Shown: piece by piece, positions 45,819 to 54,291 of the stretch
Layout of the letters: the number at the start of each line of letters is the position of its first letter
How positions within the stretch are numbered: position 1 is the first letter of the stretch
Assembly (NCBI RefSeq): GCF_013782625.1
Contig: NZ_CP056199.1
Coordinates: forward strand, 3,924,588-3,988,587
Source: Enterobacter sp. RHBSTW-00994
GTDB lineage: Bacteria > Pseudomonadota > Gammaproteobacteria > Enterobacterales > Enterobacteriaceae
Length of the DNA: 64,000 nucleotides
Direction: 5' to 3'
Notes under the pieces: model-generated
Databases searched by the model: none
Seen by the model: the letters and a program-made list of their open reading frames with translations, nothing else
Told to the model about the DNA's origin: nothing
Position numbers and translations under genes: made by a program

Positions 45819-46580
45819 CTATAGGTATTTTTTAAAGGACGCCGTGACGATGGCCAGAACACCGCCAAGAAATAATGCTGATGGCAGCAACAGGAGATTT
45901 GGCCAGACAGCAGTCGGCCAGGCCAGATACAACATGCAGGGGCCGTAAAGTGCGGGTTTAATAAAACGTTTGGCGTGATGGTAGACAAAGCTCGATTCAT
46001 ATCCAGCTCCGTAACGACGCAAATCTCGACGGACCAGCCCTTCAACTATGCCGGTGATAATCACCAGGCCGAACAGCGGCAGACTCAGGAAAAGGATCAT
46101 CACCCTGATGAAGAAAATCAGAGTTACCCAGAGCGTAGCTTGCAGGTACTCCCCAAGCCAGCCGATTAGTGAGTCACCGAACCGGTTTATCGTTGGGATA
46201 ACTCCAGTCCCCTTCTGACCAGTTTCCCTGAATGATTGAAGCCAATGGCTGAATCCGCTATCGACAAACAACCAGTTCCAGGCGGTATGTACCCACCGCG
46301 AAATCGTCTCAACCGGCGCTGCCATCAGTAAACTCCGCGTGTACCCTTCCGACAACCAGTGGCTTTCTGCAACCATCACCCGGTAGCTGTGTGAAGCACC
46401 TTCGTCAGGCCAGAGTAAGGCAATGCAGGCATATTCGATCAGCAGGCTAACCAGAAGCGACCCCAGCAGAATGCCAATTAAACTGACAGGCAAATCCCAG
46501 AGCAACATGCCGAATGGTCCGGATTGTTTCTGTCGGGATGGCGAACTGCGATTGGCAGTATCTCTGTCATGCTGAGACAT
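45819..46580 (-). CDS. ICE membrane protein, PFL_4697 family (TIGR03747-type)
   Basis: ATG 46580 (MSQHDRDTANRSSPSRQKQ) follows a GGGGGG ribosome site; the product has 253 residues. Four or more hydrophobic helices are visible (LPVSLIGILLGSLLVSLLIEY, LQATLWVTLIFFIRVMILF, LPLFGLVIITGIVEG and the last 30 residues). The family always follows traD in these clusters and probably supports the coupling protein. It overlaps the end of traD by 14 bases. Confidence 0.83.
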   Translation of the reverse strand: MSQHDRDTANRSSPSRQKQSGPFGMLLWDLPVSLIGILLGSLLVSLLIEYACIALLWPDEGASHSYRVMVAESHWLSEGYTRSLLMAAPVETISRWVHTAWNWLFVDSGFSHWLQSFRETGQKGTGVIPTINRFGDSLIGWLGEYLQATLWVTLIFFIRVMILFLSLPLFGLVIITGIVEGLVRRDLRRYGAGYESSFVYHHAKRFIKPALYGPCMLYLAWPTAVWPNLLLLPSALFLGGVLAIVTASFKKYL

Positions 46581-48678
46581 TTTGCCCCCCCGAATATGCC
46601 GCATCACCGCCTGTCCACCAGGATTCTCCAGTTCGGTAATTCTGCTCCATGTTGTCAGCCAGCTGCTTCAGGCTCGCGGGCATGTAAGGATCGTCGTTAT
46701 CAGCCGGCAACGGCATCCTGATTTTCCACAGGCGCCCTCCTTCAAGCAGGGCAAATGCCTGCCCTTTCGGCAGGTTGATAACGTCTGAAGGGTTGAGCAT
46801 CGGGACTTTAACCAGACTGACCTGGTCCTGAACGTTACTGTTAAAATCAGTACCCTCTCCCGGCCGGGATACGTCAGTGACACCCGATGTAAGGGTTTTC
46901 TGGTAGACGTCAACTTCCGGTAATTGGTCGGTCAGGAGCATGGCAGTGTTTTTTTCACGCACACGGAGCATTATCAATGAGTTGAAGTTCCCCACTACCT
47001 GATTCGCTTTAGCACTGCTGCCTATACGGGCCTCGATGTCCGAAAGAGTCTGCGTGTATGCAGTCACCTGGAAGCCCGCACCACCCCCTTTGTTGATGAG
47101 AGGAATAAACTCATCACCCATTAACTCGTTAAACTCGTCACAGTGAAGATTTATCGCCACTTTCGAACTTTTTCTACCATCCTCATCACCGAGACCGAAT
47201 TTATAGATGTGTCCACCTTCGGAAACGAGATCAGCGAACATGCTGTTGCCGACTGCTGCTGCGACAACAGGGTCGGATAGTGCATCGAGGCCGATATAAA
47301 CCACGCCGCGCGATTTTATAATGTTATGCCAGTCCAGGATCGGTCTCGGATCGTTCAGGTCCGTATAGTCAGGTGCCAGCAATGCGGCCGTTTTACCAGT
47401 TGTAAGCTTTTCAAGCAGCGGCAGCAGTGACGCAACAATTTTGTCGAAATACGTTCGATCATATTGCACAGCGCTACGTAGCCCATCCAGCACCGGGTCC
47501 CACAGTTTTTTTCCTTCTTCGCTGGCCAGTACCTGCTCAATAGCCCAGATATTCATGCCATTAGGCCTGCCCTGCATGTGACGCGGCAGATCCTTCTCGC
47601 TTATACCGCTACCTAACAGCGCTTCGACTGTACTCAGCAACTGTGGTGCCTTTTCACTCAGCATATTCTCAACATAGGTTTCGTACAGTTCACCTATGTT
47701 TGTCACGTAACGCAGTATGAGACCGTAATCAGGACGCTGGCCAAGTGCGACCAGCGCACGGGTAATAATATTGACAAATCGCCAGGCAAATTCCCGAAAT
47801 GCAGCAGAATTGCCCTCTCCGGAGAGCTGTCCTGCAACTCGTGATGCTACTTCCGAGATACGGCTGAACCGTCCAACGGCATTGTAGCGAGCGCTTATAT
47901 CTGGCCATCCGAGGTGGAACACCCAGAAGTTATCCTGACGACCAGCACGGTGTGCCTCGGCATACATTCGCCTCAACAGATCGGCATCTCCTTTCGGGTC
48001 AAACACGATGACAACTTCATGCTCGCCTGCAGCGTTTTTACGGCGAATATCCTGTGTGATAATTAACTCAGCAAGCCGGGTTTTACCGACTCGTGTGGTG
48101 CCGATAACCAGTGTATGCCCTACACGTTCTCCGAGATCATAGGTGACCGTAGTTTCATCCAGTTCCACACCATGGTAAATGGGGCTTCCTCCTACAGGAG
48201 GCAACGGGCGAAACGGGTTGAGCGCCGAATCAGTTCGTGTCAGCCTGCACAACCACGGCAAGCTGTACTCCATCTTTTTTTCCAGATCGCGTGCCAGGCG
48301 ATAAATAACAGAAGGTTGTACGTAGACCTCACACTCCGGACGCCTCGCTTCCAGAAGACGCTGCGTATGGCGGGGAGACCACTGGAAGCCCTTGCCAAGG
48401 AACAAGTGCCGCTGGCTGACGGGGATCTGCTCGCTGGTCAGTACATATCGGGGCAAACGGCGAATGTTTTGGCGGTAACGGAGTATTTTCATCCCCTCAG
48501 ATGTACGCTTCAGCGCCAGTACACCAAACCCCGCGGCGGTCACCCAACTGACCGATGGTGCGAGCGCGACAGCCCAGGGGGCCGTAAGGCAAATAAAGGT
48601 TGCGCTACCCGCCGCCGCAGCGGAATACAGTTCAACCGCCGGGCGAAGGAGGGATTCCATCACGTACTTGTCGCTCAT
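46567..48678 (-). CDS. traD: Conjugative coupling factor TraD (TIGR03743-type)
   Basis: This 703-residue type IV coupling protein links the relaxosome to the channel and drives DNA export. It has an N-terminal membrane region (about 15-50), a Walker A near 193-200 (GTTRVGKT), VVIVFDPKGDADLL as Walker B-like region, NLHCDEFNELMGDEFIPLI and TAYTQTLSDIEARIG as further RecA-fold motifs. Its ATG overlaps the preceding small gene by four bases. The type is that of SXT/PFGI-1 elements. No relaxase gene is visible in the window and it must lie elsewhere. Confidence 0.92.
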   Translation of the reverse strand: MSDKYVMESLLRPAVELYSAAAAGSATFICLTAPWAVALAPSVSWVTAAGFGVLALKRTSEGMKILRYRQNIRRLPRYVLTSEQIPVSQRHLFLGKGFQWSPRHTQRLLEARRPECEVYVQPSVIYRLARDLEKKMEYSLPWLCRLTRTDSALNPFRPLPPVGGSPIYHGVELDETTVTYDLGERVGHTLVIGTTRVGKTRLAELIITQDIRRKNAAGEHEVVIVFDPKGDADLLRRMYAEAHRAGRQDNFWVFHLGWPDISARYNAVGRFSRISEVASRVAGQLSGEGNSAAFREFAWRFVNIITRALVALGQRPDYGLILRYVTNIGELYETYVENMLSEKAPQLLSTVEALLGSGISEKDLPRHMQGRPNGMNIWAIEQVLASEEGKKLWDPVLDGLRSAVQYDRTYFDKIVASLLPLLEKLTTGKTAALLAPDYTDLNDPRPILDWHNIIKSRGVVYIGLDALSDPVVAAAVGNSMFADLVSEGGHIYKFGLGDEDGRKSSKVAINLHCDEFNELMGDEFIPLINKGGGAGFQVTAYTQTLSDIEARIGSSAKANQVVGNFNSLIMLRVREKNTAMLLTDQLPEVDVYQKTLTSGVTDVSRPGEGTDFNSNVQDQVSLVKVPMLNPSDVINLPKGQAFALLEGGRLWKIRMPLPADNDDPYMPASLKQLADNMEQNYRTGESWWTGGDAAYSGGQNVSA

Positions 48679-48902
48679 ATAAAAGCCCTCCCCTGGAACA
48701 GAGCAAAAGTTTTATCATTGAGTTTGAGGAATAAATGAGCAGAATCTGTGGCCTTGTGGAATACGGCTAGAAATAAATAAAAGAAAAGAAATAACCCAAA
48801 CATCAGCAAAGAAATCATTACAGACCGGAATATGAAAATCCGGAAAGAAACCAAAAGCCACACCGAACCAATAAACGGTAATGTTGATGTGGAAAAATTC
48901 AT
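48675..48902 (-). CDS. Small hydrophobic protein before traD (75 aa)
   Basis: The gene overlaps the nuclease-like gene before it and traD after it by four bases each, which strongly supports that it is translated. The product has two hydrophobic segments (LPFIGSVWLLVSFRIFIF and VMISLLMFGLFLFFYLFLAVF) and a short soluble tail. Its AT-rich codons differ from traD. No family is recognised; a membrane helper of TraD or of the nuclease is possible. Confidence 0.65.
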   Translation of the reverse strand: MNFSTSTLPFIGSVWLLVSFRIFIFRSVMISLLMFGLFLFFYLFLAVFHKATDSAHLFLKLNDKTFALFQGRAFI

Positions 48903-49456
48903 CTGTATTGCCTCTTTTTTAATGGCCGGAGAACATGTTCAACGGATTCACCAGACAGCAGTAGCAAAAGGGAAGACCCGCTTATGAGCAAAATTTCCGG
49001 GTAATCACTGAAATACTTAAAACTGATAAAACCTGTTCGTCCTGTGTGTACAAACAGACCTCTGCATTTTTCTTGTCGGACTAACTCACCAAACTGGCGG
49101 ACATGTTCAGGACGAACAGCACTGGCAAATCGTTTAGCCTGGACAAGCCACCTTTCCTGACCAATCCAGAACTGACCATCAATACCACCATCACCGCTGT
49201 AACTCGGATTACGCCTGACCGGTATTCCTCGCCGCTCTATGGCGGTCAGAATCATCTCCTCGAAAACATAGGGATTAAACTTCCGTAAATATAAAACCTG
49301 CTGCCCCGCTTTCAGCTCAGGCAGTTTTAGCAACACCCTGTTAGCCGTCTGTCGATTACGCTGATGTCTGCGGACACGGGCACTTCTTGTATTACACCGC
49401 AGCCAAAAAGCTGTGAGTGAAATGAAAGCCAATAATATGAAAACCACTGTGGTCAT
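48899..49456 (-). CDS. Membrane-anchored Mrr-like restriction endonuclease-fold protein
   Basis: The 185-residue product begins with a membrane anchor (MTTVVFILLAFISLTAFWL) and a basic linker. A PD-(D/E)xK core follows: FEEMILTAIERRG, then GDGGIDGQFWIG with the catalytic Asp and WLVQAKRFASAV with the QxK motif (about 95-115), and a helix-strand pair (LVRQEKCRGLFVHTG). This matches the Mrr-type catalytic domain. Four-base overlaps on both sides place it firmly inside the transfer operon, so it may process DNA at the channel or attack DNA in mating cells; both ideas are inference. Confidence 0.8.
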   Translation of the reverse strand: MTTVVFILLAFISLTAFWLRCNTRSARVRRHQRNRQTANRVLLKLPELKAGQQVLYLRKFNPYVFEEMILTAIERRGIPVRRNPSYSGDGGIDGQFWIGQERWLVQAKRFASAVRPEHVRQFGELVRQEKCRGLFVHTGRTGFISFKYFSDYPEILLISGSSLLLLLSGESVEHVLRPLKKRQYR

Positions 49457-49983
49457 TGCGCTAATCCATCAGCGGTAATCAGGACAGGGTAATGCGTCAG
49501 TTTCAATCGCTGTGCCAAATCACCGCCGCGAACAGGGACCATCTCAGTACCTGGCAAGAGTTCTCTAAGCGTATTGAGCGCACTTTCAGTCGTAACATTC
49601 ACTACCATTCCTGTGGCGCCCATCCCTTTCAGTTCAGCACCACGCTGCCGCAGCCAGGCTCGGGAAATATCATCATCGCCAATCACAAAAACAGGGGGCA
49701 AACCGGGTAACTGCAGAGGGCGAGACGTCACCTTTCCGGGTGTCATTTCCGGTGTATTAACGGGCAACATATCGGAAATAGACAGCGATGACGGTGGTTC
49801 AGGCAAGGAAGAAACATCGGACAAATGCGACTCCTCACCTGAATTAATCGCCTCGAATAATGGTCTGGTTGACTCCCCGCCCAGATCCCCGACCACTGTC
49901 AGCGAAGCAAAACAACTAAACGCTGCTGTAAGCAGTGATACACAAAAGATGCCATTGAAATATTTATCGATATTTTTTTTCAT
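49453..49983 (-). CDS. ICE protein, PFL_4695 family (TIGR03765-type)
   Basis: The 176-residue protein has a signal peptide (about 1-26, ending SCFA|SLTVV) and the family-like core DISRAWLRQRGAELKGMGA and PVRGGDLAQRLKLTHYPVLITADGLAQ at the C-terminus. Such proteins accompany the lytic transglycosylase in MPF-G clusters and are thought to be periplasmic. It overlaps both neighbours by four bases. Confidence 0.82.
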   Translation of the reverse strand: MKKNIDKYFNGIFCVSLLTAAFSCFASLTVVGDLGGESTRPLFEAINSGEESHLSDVSSLPEPPSSLSISDMLPVNTPEMTPGKVTSRPLQLPGLPPVFVIGDDDISRAWLRQRGAELKGMGATGMVVNVTTESALNTLRELLPGTEMVPVRGGDLAQRLKLTHYPVLITADGLAQ

Positions 49984-50603
49984 TGAGGTTCAACCCAGGT
50001 TAATGAGTGACTGGCCAGAGCAACCGGCCCCCCTTCAGGGACCTTAATATCAGGTGCGATCTGACTTAGCTTGCGGCGTACGATAGCCATATATTTTGCT
50101 GCCGGCTTACCACCGGCCGGGTGGTGATAACAGCCAGCAGCTTTAATCCAGCTTCCAGGCTGAGCGTCATAGCAGGCACGGAGAATTCGGGCCGCTGCAC
50201 GAAGATTTGTGTAGGGATCAAAAGCATCACGAAAGGATGGGAAAAGATGCCCGTTCCACCCAAGATTGACCTGAGCTACACCGACATCGATACGCTTGAG
50301 AGGGTAGCGCTGCATAAATCCAAGAAGTGCCGCAAAGGCCTCCTCGCGGGTTTCAAAGTGGTATCCTTTCCCTGCTACATTAATAGTCCAGGGCCATGGT
50401 TTAGACCCCCATGCGGTTTTACGGGTGCTTTCGGCCATCGCCAGCGAGTAAAGCGATTCTGCCGGAACGCGCTCGGCAGCAGCAATGACCCGATAAGCCT
50501 GCGGAACTACCTGAACACTGCTATTTACATTCACGACCGCCAGGCAACCAGTGCTGACAAACCATAAACAGCAAGCCAGTTTCAGAATGCGGCAATTTGC
50601 CAT
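49980..50603 (-). CDS. Lytic transglycosylase of the transfer region
   Basis: ATG 50603 (MANCRILKLACCLWFVSTGCLA) has GGGAG and GAGGG upstream; the product has 207 residues with a signal peptide. The SLT fold shows the catalytic Glu in SLAMAEST, then GVAQVNLGWNG and the C-terminal AAGCYHHP with paired Tyr-His. It opens peptidoglycan locally so that the channel can span the envelope. It overlaps the preceding gene by 22 bases. Confidence 0.87.
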   Translation of the reverse strand: MANCRILKLACCLWFVSTGCLAVVNVNSSVQVVPQAYRVIAAAERVPAESLYSLAMAESTRKTAWGSKPWPWTINVAGKGYHFETREEAFAALLGFMQRYPLKRIDVGVAQVNLGWNGHLFPSFRDAFDPYTNLRAAARILRACYDAQPGSWIKAAGCYHHPAGGKPAAKYMAIVRRKLSQIAPDIKVPEGGPVALASHSLTWVEPQ

Positions 50604-51307
50604 CCCTCTTCTCCCTGCTGCAAAATAACTGGCATCTGACCTTGCCCATAGCGCTGCCACAAACCGCGATCATGATTTAGGGTAATTTGCCGATTACGCA
50701 CTTTTTCGACTGGTATGCCATGGCTTATTGCCCATGATCTGATTTTTTCGTCGCTCACGTCATTTCCGACAAGGTAAATATCTACCGGTCTGTTGTCGGC
50801 GATAACAGCAGCAAGCCGGGCATCACAGCGTGAACATGACTCTTTGACAAATAACGCCAGTCTTCCTTGTGTGTCATGAGCGATACCCGCGGCATTCCCC
50901 ATATTCACGGCCAATGTTTCAGGATAAAGACGAAGCCAGGCAGCATTTATTTCACGTTGAAATGCGAGTTCTTTCTCGGTACGGGCGTATTCGTGTTTTA
51001 CCCACAATTCAGCCAGCCGACGGCGATCAGATGAATTGTCTGTCTCGACGCCCAGGGCAGTGAGAGGATCAAGACCAGGGGACATAATTCCTCTGGCTCC
51101 TTTCATCAACGACTGATAGCGACTCCAGTCCTCATCTGAAAGCCCCCATTGTTGACCCTGCTGCTGCGTCTGAACCTGGTTTGTTGATGATGCCTGCAGG
51201 GATGTCTGCTGACTCCGATTCGATGGGGTGGTAACTGTTGATGCCGCTACACACAGCGGCAAGGAAAGGACACCTGCCATCATAATTCTTCTCATCTGAT
51301 GCTTCAT
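50582..51307 (-). CDS. ICE protein, PFL_4693 family (TIGR03759-type)
   Basis: The 241-residue protein has a signal peptide (MKHQMRRIMMAGVLSLPLCVA|AST), a Gln/Ser-rich linker, GLSDEDWSRYQSLMKGARGIMSPGLDPLTALG (the family hallmark region, about 55-86) and a thioredoxin-like C-terminal part with CSRC near residue 160. The CxxC suggests redox or disulphide work in the periplasm. It starts this transfer operon or follows the coiled-coil gene after 12 bases. Confidence 0.84.
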   Translation of the reverse strand: MKHQMRRIMMAGVLSLPLCVAASTVTTPSNRSQQTSLQASSTNQVQTQQQGQQWGLSDEDWSRYQSLMKGARGIMSPGLDPLTALGVETDNSSDRRRLAELWVKHEYARTEKELAFQREINAAWLRLYPETLAVNMGNAAGIAHDTQGRLALFVKESCSRCDARLAAVIADNRPVDIYLVGNDVSDEKIRSWAISHGIPVEKVRNRQITLNHDRGLWQRYGQGQMPVILQQGEEGWQIAAF

Positions 51308-51319
51308 ATGCCTGGTCTC

Positions 51320-52186
51320 TTATTGAACCTGTAAACTCTGTTGGGCACCGTTCACGCTGAAAACAGCGGTACCACTGTCCTGGATAGAACGAAGCGTCCA
51401 CCCAAGCATCCCGTCTCCCGGTGAAAGCAACCGCATATCTGATATTTGGGAATTTCCGCGGGGGATGACGACGGCGAACATCTGCCCGCCGCGCCGCTCA
51501 ATGCCGGTCAGTACAAACGGTGCTTCAACAGCTGCGCGCCTGACTGACCGCTCAGGCTTTTTTACGATCTGGCCTGTCCCGGATTTTGAAGATGTTTTGC
51601 TCTTAGTGACTGGTTGCTGGTTCTGCTTCGATTCTTTCTGAGAAGTGTTGCTTTCAGCTTTGCTCAGCCCGGCAACTCGCCCTTCAACCTGTGATAACCG
51701 TGAGGTAATGTCATCAATACGTTCAGAATATTCGTCTATCGCGGTACGCCGCGCCTGAGCTTCTGAGGAAAGTTTGTTAATGCTTCCTGTTAATTTTGAA
51801 TGTTCCCTCTGGAAATCAGCTAACTGGTTTTGTACTGATTCAAGCCCTGATGAGACAGACTCGAGCTGCTTCTCGTGTTTCCGGCTTTGAGCTTCGAGCG
51901 AAGTAACCGAACCAGACAACTGGCTCATCTGACCGCTGCGAAAAGCGGCATCCAGGGAGTTCACCCGAATACTCAGGTCAGAGATTTGCTGTGCCATGAT
52001 CACAATCGTGGCCACAGAACCAACAAGAGAAACAATGAGGAATCCCAGTCCTCCAATCCGGACTATTTTTTTCAGGTTAATGGGAACCAACCGGCGAGTC
52101 TCTATCTCAGCAGGTTCAACTTGCGAAGAAGTAACCTCCTGATTTTCTGGTATAACTTCTTCCTGGATGACTTGACTGACTGACAT
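51320..52186 (-). CDS. Single-anchor coiled-coil protein, possibly TraP/PilP-like
   Basis: ATG 52186 (MSVSQVIQEEVIP) has AAGGA eight bases upstream; the product has 288 residues. There is one membrane helix at about 53-73 (GLGFLIVSLVGSVATIVIMA), then a coiled coil (about 78-180, VTSLEAQSRKHEKQLESVSS), a basic Ser/Lys-rich linker and a small beta domain (APFVLTGIERRGGQMFAVVI, LLSPGDGMLGW) like the C-terminal part of PilP or IncI TraP. It links thin-pilus and channel gene blocks. Family assignment is uncertain. Confidence 0.65.
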   Translation of the reverse strand: MSVSQVIQEEVIPENQEVTSSQVEPAEIETRRLVPINLKKIVRIGGLGFLIVSLVGSVATIVIMAQQISDLSIRVNSLDAAFRSGQMSQLSGSVTSLEAQSRKHEKQLESVSSGLESVQNQLADFQREHSKLTGSINKLSSEAQARRTAIDEYSERIDDITSRLSQVEGRVAGLSKAESNTSQKESKQNQQPVTKSKTSSKSGTGQIVKKPERSVRRAAVEAPFVLTGIERRGGQMFAVVIPRGNSQISDMRLLSPGDGMLGWTLRSIQDSGTAVFSVNGAQQSLQVQ

Positions 52187-52392
52187 TTCAAAATCCTTAT
52201 AGCTGCGCAGAACAGCCATAAGGTGCAAAAAACGCCATTCTATGGCGATGATTAACTCATCAGCCATTTCTGAAGTTTTTTTGGAGAGATTACCTGGCAA
52301 GGATGGGATTATCTGGAAAAGCCACTTTCATAACAGCGCAGCCAAAAACGTCCTTGTTTATGATGTGTTTGAATCCAGGGGTTCACAGAATT

Positions 52393-53514
52393 TCAGAGCG
52401 GATTAATAAGCACACGAGTTGGGTCATTGGCTTTGATATTGCCTGGTGGGGGGAGTCGTTCTCCAGAACGAGCAGCAAGAGCCTGAATTCTGAGAAGCTC
52501 AAATGAGGCTTTCTGGATAACGTCTTCCTTTGTTTGCGCTTCAAGTGAAGGATGTTCAAGATCAGGGAAGCGTAAAACAATACCGTTATTGCTGCTCTCA
52601 AGTTCAGCAGGATACGGAACAAAGATCGCCGCCAGTTTCTGCGCCTGTCGTTTACGTATATCGAGTTTACTAACCAGCTGCGTCGCACGAAGGTGGGTAT
52701 AGCGTTTTAGCATCGTCAGGCTCTTGTGTCCTGATATTGCTGCAATTTCCATAACATTCAGTGTTCCGAGCTCAAAGAGACGGCTTATAGCTTCATGTCG
52801 TAGATCATGAAAATGCAAATCGACAATGCCTAAAGCCTGTATAACTTCTCGCCAGGCGCTTTTAAACCCATTTGATGTATAACTGAAAACAGGTCCGGAA
52901 AGAGGTCCGGAATACTCTCTTAACACCTTTCTGGCTTTAAACGACAACGGAACATCCCGGACGCTCCCATTTTTAGTGAGAGGCAAATGAGCGATGCCAA
53001 TGTGCAGGTCGATATTCTCCCAGCGAAGTGAGAGGATCTCCCCCTGACGCATAGCCGTTTCAAGGGCCAAATGAAAAATGGCTGCCAACTCGATATTTCG
53101 TTTTGCCAGCGCCCTGCCAATCTTTCGCTCCTCCTGAGATGTCAACCTTCGGGTTCGCCCTTTTGAGGCCGGTGGTTTTCGTACATGCTCAACAGGGTTA
53201 TGAGTACATGTTCCCCATTCAATTCGAGCAAGGTTATAAAGGGCAGATAGCAACGCAAGTTCAAGTCGGACACTTGCGGGGCTATTAGTTCGCCCCGTTT
53301 TACCACTTACCTCAGAAAGTCGCTGATCACGATATTCTGCGATATCAACCGAAGTAATCTCATGCATGTATCGCCTGGCAATAGCTGAACGTTTTATAAC
53401 ATTTATCCGATAAAACTCCTGAAGATGACCACGCTTTTGCACAGATGCACAACCGTAATATTTATCAAGAGCCACTCCCAGCTCCATTTTCTTAATTCGC
53501 CGTCTGAGTTGCAT
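52393..53514 (-). CDS. rci: Rci shufflon recombinase
   Basis: This 373-residue tyrosine recombinase follows R64 Rci closely as I remember it: [15 protein letters not shown] at the start, [17 protein letters not shown] with the first catalytic Arg, [19 protein letters not shown] with Hxx[19 protein letters not shown] with His and the Tyr nucleophile, and a long C-terminal tail needed in Rci for asymmetric sfx sites. It inverts DNA segments at the sfx sites at 53554-54521, changing the C-terminus of PilV. ATG 53514 has AGGA upstream. Confidence 0.94.
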   Translation of the reverse strand: MQLRRRIKKMELGVALDKYYGCASVQKRGHLQEFYRINVIKRSAIARRYMHEITSVDIAEYRDQRLSEVSGKTGRTNSPASVRLELALLSALYNLARIEWGTCTHNPVEHVRKPPASKGRTRRLTSQEERKIGRALAKRNIELAAIFHLALETAMRQGEILSLRWENIDLHIGIAHLPLTKNGSVRDVPLSFKARKVLREYSGPLSGPVFSYTSNGFKSAWREVIQALGIVDLHFHDLRHEAISRLFELGTLNVMEIAAISGHKSLTMLKRYTHLRATQLVSKLDIRKRQAQKLAAIFVPYPAELESSNNGIVLRFPDLEHPSLEAQTKEDVIQKASFELLRIQALAARSGERLPPPGNIKANDPTRVLINPL

Positions 53515-53553
53515 CGCATATTCCTAAAAAAATTAGGAATATAACACATGCTA

Positions 53554-53572
53554 CTGTCAATCCGGTGCGTGG
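53554..53572 (+). repeat. sfx recombination site 1
   Basis: The 19-base site CTGTCAATCCGGTGCGTGG is close to the R64 sfx sequence. It lies on the plus strand, facing away from rci, and is the outer end of the shufflon. Confidence 0.85.
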
Positions 53573-53815
53573 AAAGCTCCTGATAAAGGTCAATATATTG
53601 ATATAGGTGGTTTCTCCACGACATCAACTCGTGGTGTTACTTATTCGATACCTGGTACGCATAAGTTCTGCATGATTTCAGGTTTTCAAAGTGCAGGGGA
53701 CAATGGTACATGTCGGGTTTATTCCTCTCAATCAGGCAGTGTTAATTGGAAGCTGGATATGGTTGGCTATAACGGGTCAAGTACACAGACATGCTATATA
53801 AGCTGCTTGGACTAA
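53555..53815 (+). CDS. Silent PilV C-terminal tail, segment 1
   Basis: From sfx site 1 the frame reads CQSGAWKAPDKGQYIDIGGF and continues to a TAA at 53813, 86 residues in all. The CQSGxW start is the sfx-coded joint seen in the expressed pilV. It has no start codon of its own; inversion between sites 1 and 4 would fuse it to the pilV constant part. It contains six Cys, more than the current tail. PilV tails are pilus-tip adhesin domains that choose recipient lipopolysaccharide in R64. Confidence 0.8.
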   Translation, partial: CQSGAWKAPDKGQYIDIGGFSTTSTRGVTYSIPGTHKFCMISGFQSAGDNGTCRVYSSQSGSVNWKLDMVGYNGSSTQTCYISCLD

Positions 53816-53852
53816 CTACTGACAAACGGAAGTTCGTAGCTGTGACCGACGA

Positions 53853-53871
53853 CTGTCAATCCAGTGTGTGG
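53853..53871 (+). repeat. sfx recombination site 2
   Basis: CTGTCAATCCAGTGTGTGG, plus strand, one base different in the core from site 1 (CCAG in place of CCGG). It separates segments 1 and 2. Confidence 0.82.
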
Positions 53872-54108
53872 AAACAAGGTGGTATCACATGGCGAGTAGG
53901 CGCAACCTTTCAGGTATGGCCCGGGCAATCGGCAAATCTTGGAAGATACAAACTTTGCATTAATACATACCGAATCGACGGTAAAGAAATGGCACTCACA
54001 CAGCTAATTCCAACAGATGAACCTGATTCAAATGGAAACATGAATTGGTACGCTTACAATGCAACGCAATACGCATCTTATTACATGGGAATCCACTGCT
54101 TCATTTGA
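53854..54108 (+). CDS. Silent PilV C-terminal tail, segment 2
   Basis: From sfx site 2 the frame reads CQSSVWKQGGITWRVGATFQ and ends GIHCFI at 54108, giving 84 residues. The open frame runs back to 53791, but the part before the site is not expected to be coding. Inversion between sites 2 and 4 would attach it to PilV. Its sequence differs from the other tails apart from the joint, as expected for alternative receptor-binding ends. Confidence 0.8.
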   Translation, partial: CQSSVWKQGGITWRVGATFQVWPGQSANLGRYKLCINTYRIDGKEMALTQLIPTDEPDSNGNMNWYAYNATQYASYYMGIHCFI

Positions 54109-54110
54109 CC

Positions 54111-54129
54111 TTGCCAATCAGGTGTGTGG
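54111..54129 (+). repeat. sfx recombination site 3
   Basis: TTGCCAATCAGGTGTGTGG, plus strand. It keeps the GCCAATC of the R64 consensus and has A in place of C in the core. With site 4 it bounds the segment now carrying the expressed tail. Confidence 0.8.
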
Positions 54130-54291
54130 CAAAGCGCTAGTCTTGGGGAGCTGTGGTTGTTTATGGTAATAGCGCCTTATGCCAGTGGCAGGACTGGCCA
54201 AATCATCTTATCCCGATTGCACGCCAACTTACGTTGTTACTGCGACTGGCATCTTTGTTTTTTACGCAGACCCGAAACTGGCTTTGATTGA
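54112..54291 (+). other. Possible fourth PilV tail, antisense to the current tail
   Basis: From sfx site 3 a frame (CQSGVWQSASLGELWLFM...) stays open for 59 residues and stops at 54289-54291. Beyond 54203 it runs antisense to the expressed tail. A one-base shift would instead give a short cap ending GSCGCLW. It would be expressed after inversion between sites 3 and 4; it may be a degenerate or truncated tail. Confidence 0.45.

Noticed and set aside
48115..48738. 207-residue plus-strand frame opposite traD
   Set aside because: It is a shadow of the traD N-terminal coding sequence; no start signal or family resemblance.
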